Shown one piece after another: positions 1 to 5,032 of a stretch of DNA of 5,032 bases. This stretch comes from VAZQ01 sp036522235 (GTDB lineage Bacteria; Pseudomonadota; Alphaproteobacteria; Rhizobiales; Xanthobacteraceae). Under the pieces are notes generated by a model, which did not search any database, was not told where the DNA came from, and saw only the letters and a program-made list of their open reading frames with translations. The DNA lies in the NCBI GenBank assembly GCA_036522235.1, contig DATDGG010000280.1, forward strand, positions 1 through 5,032, in the 5' to 3' direction. Position 1 is the stretch's first letter; every line of letters starts with the position of its first letter. The position numbers and the translations under genes were made by a program.

Positions 1-743
1 ACTATACGCACCGGCTGCTCGATCACGATCTCATGGCGGACGGCGAGGTGGCGGAGCCGGCGCGCGCGAAAGCCGCCGAGGAGGCGATGCCCCGCGTCAC
101 CGATCTGCTCGCGGTCGACGACCTGATCGAGCGCTCGGCCGTGGCCGCGCCCGATGCGCCGGTCGGCGATCTCACGCGCGAGCCGTTGGAGCTGCCGGCG
201 GAGCGGGACCTGCGGCTGCAGAACCTCGCGCGCGGCGATGAGGGATTTCTGCTCGCGCTCGGCTATTCGACCCAGCGCGGCTATGGACGCACCCATCCGT
301 TCGCGGGCGAAATCCGCTTCGGCGAGGTCGAGTTCGAGTTCTTTGCCGAGGAGCTCGGCTTTGCGGTGCCGCTCGGCCGCATCGCGCTGACCGAATGCCA
401 GATGGTCAACCAGTTCGGCGGGACCGCAAGCGAGCCGCCGCGCTTCACCCGCGGCTACGGCCTGACCTTCGGGCAGGGCGAGCGCAAGGCGATCGCGATG
501 GCGCTGGTCGACCGCGCGCTGCGGGCGCGCGAGCTCGGCGAGGACGTCAAGGCGCCGGCGCAGGACGAGGAGTTCGTCCTCATGCATTCGGACAATGTCC
601 AGGCGACCGGCTTTGTGGAGCACCTCAAGCTGCCGCACTATGTGGACTTCCAGGCCGAGCTCGGGCTGGTGCGGCGCCTGCGCAAGGAGTTTGCGGCGGC
701 CGCGTGCGACGACAGACCTGCCGTTCCGGAGGCCGCCGAATGA
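1..743 (+). CDS. phnI: C-P lyase core subunit PhnI, C-terminal part (partial at left edge)
   Basis: This is the C-terminal portion of PhnI, the C-P lyase core subunit that, with PhnG, PhnH and PhnL, displaces adenine from ATP with an alkylphosphonate to form ribose-1-phosphonate 5-triphosphate. The frame is open from base 3 to the TGA at 741-743, giving 246 visible residues; E. coli PhnI is about 354, so roughly the first 110 are missing. The ATG at 33 is therefore an internal methionine, not the start. Recognisable family sequence includes LGYSTQRGYGRTHPF, HSDNVQATGF and VEHLKLPHYVDFQAEL. The two histidines in HLKLPH (codons 621-623 and 636-638) have the spacing of E. coli His328 and His333, which bind metal at the PhnI-PhnJ interface. 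The stop overlaps the phnJ start by ATGA, as expected for subunits of one complex. No frameshift is visible. Confidence 0.96.
   Translation, partial: YTHRLLDHDLMADGEVAEPARAKAAEEAMPRVTDLLAVDDLIERSAVAAPDAPVGDLTREPLELPAERDLRLQNLARGDEGFLLALGYSTQRGYGRTHPFAGEIRFGEVEFEFFAEELGFAVPLGRIALTECQMVNQFGGTASEPPRFTRGYGLTFGQGERKAIAMALVDRALRARELGEDVKAPAQDEEFVLMHSDNVQATGFVEHLKLPHYVDFQAELGLVRRLRKEFAAAACDDRPAVPEAAE
727..732 (+). promoter_or_regulatory. Ribosome binding site of phnJ
   Basis: CGGAGG lies inside the last codons of phnI, seven bases before the ATG at 740. It supports that start, which also matches the N-terminus of the PhnJ family, so phnJ can recruit its own ribosomes as well as being coupled to phnI. 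Confidence 0.7.
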
Positions 744-1609
744 GCACCGCGGCCTACAACTTCGCCTATCTGGACGAGCAGACCAAGCGGATGATCCGGC
801 GCGCCATTCTCAAGGCGATCGCCATCCCGGGCTATCAGGTGCCATTCGCGAGCCGGGAAATGCCGATGCCCTTCGGCTGGGGCACCGGCGGCGTCCAGGT
901 CACCGCCTCGATCCTCGGGCCCAACGACATATTGAAGGTGATCGACCAGGGCTCCGACGACACCACCAACGCGGTCTCGATCCGCAAATTCTTCGCCAAG
1001 ACCGCGGGCGTGCGCACCACCACGCAGACCGCGCAGGCGACCGTCATCCAGACCCGCCACCGCATCCCGGAAGCGCCCCTGCACGAGGGGCAGGTGCTGG
1101 TCTTTCAGGTCCCGATCCCCGAGCCGTTGCGGTTCCTGGAGCCGCGCGAGACCGAGACCCGCCGCATGCATGCGCTCGCCGAATACGGGCTGATGCATGT
1201 CAAGCTCTACGAGGACATCGCCCGCCACGGCCATATCGCCACCACTTATGCCTATCCGGTCAAGGTCGACGGCCGCTATGTGACGGACCCTTCGCCGACG
1301 CCAAAATTCGACAATCCCAAGATGGACAATTGCGCGGCCCTGCAGCTGTTCGGCGCCGGCCGCGAGAAGCGCATCTATGCGATCCCGCCCTATACGCAGG
1401 TCGTCTCGCTGGATTTCGAGGATCATCCGTTCGCGCCCTACCGGCATGACGGCGCTTGCGCACTGTGCGGCTCGACCGAGAGCTTCCTCGACGAGGTCAT
1501 CACCGACGATCGCGGCAGCCGCATGTTCCTGTGCTCGGACACCGATTATTGCGAGCGCCAGCGGACGGCGGCGCCGCCCAAGCATGCGCAGGAGATGCAC
1601 CGTGAGTGA
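740..1609 (+). CDS. phnJ: Alpha-D-ribose 1-methylphosphonate 5-phosphate C-P lyase PhnJ
   Basis: PhnJ is the catalytic radical-SAM subunit of C-P lyase. It binds a [4Fe-4S] cluster and cleaves the C-P bond of ribose-1-phosphonate 5-phosphate, giving an alkane and 5-phosphoribosyl 1,2-cyclic phosphate. The product is 289 residues (E. coli PhnJ 281). The start is fixed by homology (YNFAYLDEQTKRMIRRAILK at residues 6-25) and by a good ribosome site. The non-canonical cysteine cluster is intact: Cys240, Cys243, Cys265 and Cys271, spaced C-x2-C-x21-C-x5-C, corresponding to E. coli Cys241, 244, 266 and 272. Gly31 in IPGYQVPF corresponds to Gly32, the proposed glycyl radical site, and His107 in TRHRIP to E. 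coli His108 near the interface metal. Other conserved blocks are FGWGTGG (45-51), DDTTNAVSIR (73-82), ETETRRMHAL (137-146) and GHIATTYAYPVKV (164-176). The protein is cytosolic, with no membrane segment. Its last eight bases overlap the next gene. An active enzyme is expected. Confidence 0.98.
   Translation: MSTAAYNFAYLDEQTKRMIRRAILKAIAIPGYQVPFASREMPMPFGWGTGGVQVTASILGPNDILKVIDQGSDDTTNAVSIRKFFAKTAGVRTTTQTAQATVIQTRHRIPEAPLHEGQVLVFQVPIPEPLRFLEPRETETRRMHALAEYGLMHVKLYEDIARHGHIATTYAYPVKVDGRYVTDPSPTPKFDNPKMDNCAALQLFGAGREKRIYAIPPYTQVVSLDFEDHPFAPYRHDGACALCGSTESFLDEVITDDRGSRMFLCSDTDYCERQRTAAPPKHAQEMHRE
1590..1594 (+). promoter_or_regulatory. Ribosome binding site deciding the GTG start of the GNAT gene
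   Basis: AGGAG lies in the last codons of phnJ, seven bases before the GTG at 1602. No ATG in the acetyltransferase frame lies near a comparable site at the right place in the fold, so this motif argues for the GTG start. Confidence 0.65.
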
Positions 1610-2072
1610 TGGGGCGCCCGTGCTGGTGCGCAGAGCAATCTCCGCCGACATTGCGGGGGTGCTCGCGCTTTATGCGCAGCCCGATCTCGATGACGGCAAG
1701 GTGCTGCCGATCGAAGAAGCGATCAGCCTGTTCGAAAAATTTGCCCGCTACCCGGACTACACGCTTTATGTGGCGGAGCAGGATCGAGAGGTGGTCGGCA
1801 CGTTCGCGCTGTTGATCATGGACAATCTCGGCCATCTCGGTTCGCCGTCCGGGATCGTCGAGGACGTGGTGGTCGCGCCCGCCCGGCAAGGCAGCGGCAT
1901 CGGGGCTGCCATGATGCGCTTTGCGCGCGAACGCTGCCGCGAGAAGGGCTGCTACAAGCTGGTGCTCTCCTCCAATGCCAAGCGGGTACGCGCTCACGCC
2001 TTCTACGAGAAGCTCGGCTTCGAGCGCCACGGCTACAGCTTCCGCGTCGATCTCGGAGGAGGGAACGCATGA
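1602..2072 (+). CDS. GNAT-family N-acetyltransferase, possibly PhnO-like
   Basis: This 156-residue protein is a single-domain GNAT acetyltransferase, which transfers acetyl from acetyl-CoA to an amine. The fold order is visible: beta-1 VLVRRAISAD (7-16), EVVGTFALLIM (63-73), the beta-4/P-loop segment VEDVVVAPARQGSGIG (86-101) holding the acetyl-CoA motif Q-x-x-G-x-G (Q96 to G101), and the C-terminal RAHAFYEKLGFERHGYSF (130-147) with the usual Tyr135. The GTG start at 1602 is preferred: it has AGGAG seven bases upstream, whereas the frame's earlier ATG at 1377 would bury most of an extra N-terminus inside phnJ. It overlaps phnJ by eight bases and phnK by ATGA, so it is co-translated with the C-P lyase genes. 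LSSNAKRVRAHAFYEKLGFE resembles the C-terminus of E. coli PhnO as I remember it, and length is close (PhnO 144). The inferred role is acetylation of aminoalkylphosphonates, but this motif is common in GNATs and the substrate is unproven. Confidence 0.9.
   Translation: MSDGAPVLVRRAISADIAGVLALYAQPDLDDGKVLPIEEAISLFEKFARYPDYTLYVAEQDREVVGTFALLIMDNLGHLGSPSGIVEDVVVAPARQGSGIGAAMMRFARERCREKGCYKLVLSSNAKRVRAHAFYEKLGFERHGYSFRVDLGGGNA
2057..2062 (+). promoter_or_regulatory. Strong ribosome binding site of phnK
   Basis: A full AGGAGG, within the longer run GGAGGAGGG at 2055-2063, lies six bases before the phnK ATG at 2069. It is the strongest Shine-Dalgarno sequence in the window and lies in the last codons of the acetyltransferase gene, where it contributes to the glycine run GGG (residues 152-154). 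Confidence 0.75.
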
Positions 2073-2857
2073 GCGTGCCGGTGGACGACGAGCCGCTTCT
2101 GGCGGCGCGGCAATTGTCCAAATGGTACGGGCGGCAGCTCGGTTGCCGCGACGTATCGTTCGAGCTCTATCCAGGCGAGGTGCTGGCGATCGTCGGCGAA
2201 TCGGGATCCGGCAAGACCACCTTGCTGCAGCTGTTGTCCTGCCAGCTCGCGGCGGATGCGGGCAGCGTCCTCTACCGCACCCGCGACGGCGTGCTGCGCG
2301 ATCTCGCCGCGCTCGGCGAGGCGGAGCGGCGGTTCCTGTTTCGCACCGACTGGGGCTACGTGCATCAGGACCCCGCGCTGGGCTTGCGCATGTCGGTCTC
2401 GGCCGGCGGCAATGTCGGGGAGCGCCTGATGGCGGTCGGCTGGCGCCGCTACGGACAGATCCGCGGCGCGGCCGCGGAGTGGCTCGATCGGGTCGAGATC
2501 GACCGTTCCCGCATTGACGATCAACCGCGCATCTATTCGGGCGGCATGCGGCAGCGCCTGCAGATCGCCCGCAATCTCGTGACCAACCCGCGGCTCGTCT
2601 TCATGGACGAGCCGACCGGCGGCCTCGACGCCTCCGTGCAGGCGCGCCTGCTCGATCTGCTGCGCGGCCTGGTGAGCGAGCTTCACCTTGCCGCCGTGAT
2701 CGTCACGCACGATCTGGCGGTCGCGCGCCTGTTGTCGCACCGCATCATGGTCATGAAAGGCGGCGAGGTGATCGAGCAGGGTTTGACCGATCAGGTGCTC
2801 GACGATCCCCACGCAGCCTATACGCAACTGCTCGTTTCCTCGATCCTGCCCGCATGA
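2069..2857 (+). CDS. phnK: C-P lyase ABC-type ATPase PhnK
   Basis: PhnK is an ABC-type ATPase that is not a transporter part: it docks on the PhnGHIJ core via PhnJ and, with PhnL, couples ATP hydrolysis to opening of the complex. The 262-residue product (E. coli 252) has all nucleotide-binding elements: Walker A GESGSGKTT (43-51), Q-loop Gln100 in YVHQDP, signature YSGGMRQR (156-163), Walker B LVFMDEPT (176-183) with catalytic Glu181, D-loop GLD (185-187) and H-loop His214 in VTHDL. PhnK-specific blocks that separate it from dipeptide-transporter ATPases include SVSAGGNVGERLMAVG (109-124), EIDRSRIDD (143-151) and the C-terminal DDPHAAYTQLLVSSIL (245-260). The start has AGGAGG six bases upstream and overlaps the GNAT stop by ATGA. 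The first eight residues are not conserved, but no better start exists. No transmembrane partner or binding protein is encoded nearby, in keeping with a C-P lyase role. Confidence 0.97.
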   Translation: MSVPVDDEPLLAARQLSKWYGRQLGCRDVSFELYPGEVLAIVGESGSGKTTLLQLLSCQLAADAGSVLYRTRDGVLRDLAALGEAERRFLFRTDWGYVHQDPALGLRMSVSAGGNVGERLMAVGWRRYGQIRGAAAEWLDRVEIDRSRIDDQPRIYSGGMRQRLQIARNLVTNPRLVFMDEPTGGLDASVQARLLDLLRGLVSELHLAAVIVTHDLAVARLLSHRIMVMKGGEVIEQGLTDQVLDDPHAAYTQLLVSSILPA

Positions 2858-2873
2858 GAAACACGGTAATAAT

Positions 2874-2877
2874 GAGG
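2874..2877 (+). promoter_or_regulatory. Short ribosome binding site supporting the downstream phnL start
   Basis: GAGG lies six bases before the ATG at 2884. The alternative ATG at 2854 has only pyrimidine-rich phnK codons before it and no purine-rich site, so it would rely on coupling alone. The motif is short and the evidence modest. Confidence 0.45.
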
Positions 2878-2883
2878 CCCGCA

Positions 2884-3582
2884 ATGTCCGCCGTGCTCGA
2901 GCTCCGCCGCGCCCACAAAAGCTTCACCATGCATCTGCAGGGCGGCTTGCGCCTGCCGGTCGTGGCGGACGTGGATTTTTCGGTCGCGGCCGGGCAATGC
3001 GTGGTTCTGGCGGGCCCCTCGGGCGCCGGCAAATCCTCGATCCTCAAGATGATCTTGGGCAATTATCGCTGCGACGGCGGCGAGGTCCTGGTCCGCGACG
3101 GCGCGGCGATGGTCGATATCGCGGGGGCGGCGCCGCGCCGCATCTTGGGCCTGCGCCAGACAGTCATGGGTTATGTCAGCCAGTTCCTGCGGGCGGTGCC
3201 GCGGGTGCCGGCGCTCGACGTGGTGGCCGAGCCGCTCGTGGTCGAACCGGCGGCGCGGGGCGAGGCGCGCGCCAAGGCGGCGGCGCTGCTGCAACGCCTC
3301 GCCATTCCGGAACGCCTGTGGCAGGTCCCGCCGGTCACCTTTTCGGGTGGCGAGCAGCAGCGCGTGAATATTGCGCGCGGCTTTTTGCCGGAACGCCCGC
3401 TGCTGCTGCTGGACGAGCCGACTGCCTCGCTCGACGGGGCGAACCGCGCCACCGTGGTCGAGCTGATCGCGGAAAAGAAGCGGCGCGGAACCGCCATCGT
3501 CGCCATCGTGCACGACGACGACGTGCGCGCCGCGATCGCCGACGTGGTGGTCGACGTCACCCGCTTTTCACCGGCGGCCTGA
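2884..3582 (+). CDS. phnL: C-P lyase ABC-type ATPase PhnL
   Basis: PhnL is the second C-P lyase ABC ATPase; with PhnG, PhnH and PhnI it is needed in vitro for forming the ribose-1-phosphonate 5-triphosphate, and it pairs with PhnK on the core complex. From 2884 the product is 232 residues (E. coli 226). Elements in order: Walker A GPSGAGKSS (44-52), Q-loop Gln100 in YVSQFLR, signature FSGGEQQRVNIARGF (153-167), Walker B LLLLDEPT (173-180) with Glu178, D-loop SLD (183-185), H-loop His210 in IVHDD. VSQFLRAVPR, IPERLWQ and FSGGEQQRVNIARGF are PhnL hallmarks. The start is uncertain: in-frame ATGs lie at 2854 (ATGA overlap with phnK), 2872 and 2884. I prefer 2884 because homology begins there, GAGG precedes it, and 2854-2883 uses codons unusual for this GC-rich operon (AGA, GTA, ATA, AGG). 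Starting at 2854 would add ten residues. Confidence 0.95.
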   Translation: MSAVLELRRAHKSFTMHLQGGLRLPVVADVDFSVAAGQCVVLAGPSGAGKSSILKMILGNYRCDGGEVLVRDGAAMVDIAGAAPRRILGLRQTVMGYVSQFLRAVPRVPALDVVAEPLVVEPAARGEARAKAAALLQRLAIPERLWQVPPVTFSGGEQQRVNIARGFLPERPLLLLDEPTASLDGANRATVVELIAEKKRRGTAIVAIVHDDDVRAAIADVVVDVTRFSPAA

Positions 3583-3583
3583 G

Positions 3584-3613
3584 CCATGCCAGCCGACAAC
3601 CATGCCAGCCGAC
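3584..3613 (+). repeat. Tandem direct repeat carrying the phnM start codon
   Basis: The 14-base unit CCATGCCAGCCGAC occurs exactly at 3584-3597 and again at 3600-3613, separated by AA, so the period is 16. A diverged copy at 3630-3643 matches at 11 of 14 positions. Each copy holds an ATG: 3586, 3602 and 3632. Because 16 is not a multiple of three, the first ATG is out of frame with phnM, while the second and third are in frame. It looks like a small local duplication across a start region, probably by replication slippage. Confidence 0.85.
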
Positions 3614-4789
3614 CCTGTGCAAACGGACATCATGCAAGCTGACCGCAAATCGACCGTTCTTTCCAATGCCCGTCTGGTGCTGCGCGACCGCGTCATCGAA
3701 GCGGGCTGGATCGCGATCGTGGACGGGACGATTGCCGATTTCGGCACGGATCGTGCGCCCGGGAGCGCGGAGGATGTCGCCGGCGACTTCATCATTCCGG
3801 GCCTGATCGAGCTGCACACCGACCACATCGAGGCGCACTACATGCCGCGCCCGAAAGTCTACTGGGATCCGGTGGCGGCGGTCGTGTCCTATGACGGCCA
3901 GCTCGCGGCCTGCGGCATCACCACGGTGCTCGATTCGCTCCGCGTATGGCGCGAGGAAGGCGTCGACGAGGTCGGGGGCGAAGCCGCCGTGCTGGCGGCC
4001 GCGATCGCGGCCGCGCGCGATGCCGACATGTTGCGCATCGCGCATTTCCTGCATCTGCGCTGCGAGGTGCCGATGCCCAATGTGGTCGCCGAGACGGCCG
4101 AGCTGATCGACCGGCCGGAGGTGCGGCTGGTGTCGCTGATGGATCACACGCCGGGGCAGCGGCAATTCCGCGACCCCGAAAAGCTGCGCACCTATTACCG
4201 CAGCAAGAGCGGCGGATTGACCGACGCCGAGCTCGATATCCTGTTCGACCAGCGCCGCGGCTATGCGGCGCGGCATGCCGCCGCCAATTATCGCGACCTG
4301 GTCGCGATGGCGCGCGCGCGGGGCGCCAGGCTCGCCAGCCACGACGACACCACGCTCGCGCATGTGGCGCAGTCGGTCGCCGATCAGGTGGCGATCGCGG
4401 AGTTTCCGACCACGCTCGAAGCCGCGCGGGCGTCGCACGCGGCCGGGATCGCGGTCCTGATGGGCGCGCCCAATCTGGTGCGCGGCAGCTCCCATTCCGG
4501 AAATGTCGGGACCGCCGAGCTCGCCCGCGCCGGCCTGCTCGACGTGATGTCGTCGGACTATATGCCCTCGAGCCTGTTGATGGCCGCATTCCGCCTGCCC
4601 CAGGCGGTTCCCGAAATCGATCTGCCGCACGCGGTCGCGACCGTGACGGGGGCGCCGGCAGCGGCCATCGGTCTCGCCGATCGCGGCGAGATCGCGATCG
4701 GCAAGCGCGCTGATCTCGTCCGCGTGCGCGTCACCCGGGATATCCCGCTGGTCGCCGCGGTCTGGCGCACCGGCCAGCGCGTCGCATGA
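3602..4789 (+). CDS. phnM: Alpha-D-ribose 1-methylphosphonate 5-triphosphate diphosphatase PhnM
   Basis: PhnM is an amidohydrolase-superfamily enzyme that hydrolyses ribose-1-phosphonate 5-triphosphate to the 5-phosphate and pyrophosphate, making the PhnJ substrate. From 3602 the product is 395 residues (E. coli 378). Likely metal-site motifs are visible: IELHTDH (69-75), where the superfamily HxH is HxD as in other PhnM (His72, Asp74); HLRCE (151-155); LMDHTPGQRQF (179-189); ASHDD (245-249) with His247; and SSDYMPSSL (317-325) with Asp319. MGAPNLVRGSSHSGN (287-301) and the C-terminal DRGEIAIGKRADLV (360-373) are also family sequence. The start is ambiguous: ATG 3632 gives 385 residues, closer to the family, and the first 15 or so residues are not conserved. 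Neither start has a strong ribosome site. The gene lies 19 bases after phnL and overlaps phnN by ATGA. Confidence 0.96.
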   Translation: MPADPVQTDIMQADRKSTVLSNARLVLRDRVIEAGWIAIVDGTIADFGTDRAPGSAEDVAGDFIIPGLIELHTDHIEAHYMPRPKVYWDPVAAVVSYDGQLAACGITTVLDSLRVWREEGVDEVGGEAAVLAAAIAAARDADMLRIAHFLHLRCEVPMPNVVAETAELIDRPEVRLVSLMDHTPGQRQFRDPEKLRTYYRSKSGGLTDAELDILFDQRRGYAARHAAANYRDLVAMARARGARLASHDDTTLAHVAQSVADQVAIAEFPTTLEAARASHAAGIAVLMGAPNLVRGSSHSGNVGTAELARAGLLDVMSSDYMPSSLLMAAFRLPQAVPEIDLPHAVATVTGAPAAAIGLADRGEIAIGKRADLVRVRVTRDIPLVAAVWRTGQRVA

Positions 4790-5032
4790 GCACCGGCGCG
4801 CCGCGCATCGGTCCAGGCCTGCTGGTCGTCGTGGTGGGACCGAGCGGCGCCGGGAAAGATACGCTGATCGACCTGGCGCGCGCGCTCTGCGCGCAAGATT
4901 CGCAAATTGATCCGCGGATCGTGTTTCCGCGCCGCGTCGTCACGCGGGGGCCCTCCGCCGCGGAAGACCATGACAGCATCATGCCGTCGGCGTTCGACGC
5001 CGCGGTGGGGCAGGGGGCATTCGCGTTCTGGT
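4786..5032 (+). CDS. phnN: Ribose 1,5-bisphosphate phosphokinase PhnN, N-terminal part (partial at right edge)
   Basis: PhnN phosphorylates ribose 1,5-bisphosphate with ATP to PRPP, returning the ribose carrier of the C-P lyase pathway to nucleotide metabolism. The first 82 codons are visible; the family is about 185-200 residues, so over half is beyond the edge. After a short variable lead comes LLVVVVGPSGAGKDTL (12-27) with the P-loop GPSGAGKDT (18-26); the Asp after the lysine distinguishes PhnN from guanylate kinases, which usually have Ser/Thr there. FPRRVVTRGPSAAEDH (47-62) corresponds to the RYITR block of E. coli PhnN, and GAFAFW (77-82) to the LALSW block where the window ends. The ATG overlaps the phnM stop by ATGA, with no clear Shine-Dalgarno, so translation is probably coupled. 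Guanylate kinase is the main alternative, made unlikely by context and the P-loop. Confidence 0.93.
   Translation, partial: MSTGAPRIGPGLLVVVVGPSGAGKDTLIDLARALCAQDSQIDPRIVFPRRVVTRGPSAAEDHDSIMPSAFDAAVGQGAFAFW

Noticed and set aside
395..739. Upstream extension of the phnJ frame to the ATG at 395
   Set aside because: The extra residues are an arginine/alanine-rich out-of-frame reading of phnI. PhnJ homology begins at 740, where CGGAGG supports initiation.
1377..1601. Upstream extension of the acetyltransferase frame to the ATG at 1377
   Set aside because: This part is a serine/arginine-rich out-of-frame reading of phnJ; the GNAT fold begins just after the GTG at 1602.
638..1651. Long open frame on the minus strand opposite phnJ
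   Set aside because: It lies entirely antisense to phnI/phnJ, shows no recognisable domain, and its length is explained by third-position GC bias, which removes stop codons from other frames.
2858..2883. Possible terminator or promoter in the phnK/phnL spacer
   Set aside because: There is no inverted repeat with a T-run and no convincing -35/-10 pair; the space is too short for a credible separate promoter.
2033..2884. Minus-strand open frame of 283 codons opposite phnK
   Set aside because: It mirrors the phnK coding sequence, has no family motif and no ribosome site, and ends in neighbouring coding sequence.
2069..3582. PhnK and PhnL as ATPases of a dipeptide or phosphonate importer
   Set aside because: Both ATPases have ordinary ABC motifs, but no permease or binding protein is present, and their specific sequence blocks and location match PhnK and PhnL.
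3557..4630. Long open frame on the minus strand opposite phnM
   Set aside because: It is antisense to a clear phnM, with arginine-, histidine- and glycine-rich low-complexity translation typical of a shadow frame.

Overview
The window is an uninterrupted, single-strand (+) stretch of a carbon-phosphorus (C-P) lyase operon, the pathway that breaks the C-P bond of phosphonates to release phosphate. The order is phnI (C-terminal part, cut by the left edge), phnJ, a GNAT-family N-acetyltransferase, phnK, phnL, phnM and phnN (N-terminal part, cut by the right edge). Gene names rest on long stretches that match remembered E. coli Phn proteins and on diagnostic motifs; no search was run. The very high GC content, strong G/C bias at third codon positions and GNAT position suggest a proteobacterium, most likely an alphaproteobacterium of the Rhizobiales (Bradyrhizobium/Rhodopseudomonas-like), but the genus cannot be fixed from this window.

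Layout: phnI ends at 743 and overlaps phnJ (740-1609) through ATGA. The GNAT gene starts at a GTG inside the end of phnJ (1602-2072) and overlaps phnK (2069-2857) through ATGA. phnL follows (best start 2884, alternative 2854) and ends at 3582. phnM (best start 3602, alternative 3632) ends at 4789 and overlaps phnN (4786 to the edge) through ATGA. There is no gene-free gap above about 50 bases, no internal promoter or terminator that can be supported, and no mobile element, RNA gene or CRISPR array.

How the genes work together, from established C-P lyase biochemistry: PhnI, with PhnG, PhnH and PhnL, replaces the adenine of ATP with the phosphonate to give a ribose-1-phosphonate 5-triphosphate. 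PhnM removes pyrophosphate. PhnJ, a radical-SAM iron-sulphur enzyme, cuts the C-P bond, giving an alkane and a ribose 1,2-cyclic phosphate. After ring opening by PhnP (not in the window), PhnN phosphorylates ribose 1,5-bisphosphate to PRPP. PhnK and PhnL are the two ABC ATPases that dock on the PhnGHIJ core. The embedded acetyltransferase may act like PhnO, acetylating aminoalkylphosphonates, although it does not sit at the E. coli phnO position.

No wholly new system is evident. The points most worth a second look are the GNAT gene wedged between phnJ and phnK, and a repeated ATG-containing sequence at the phnM start that makes three closely spaced start codons in two frames.
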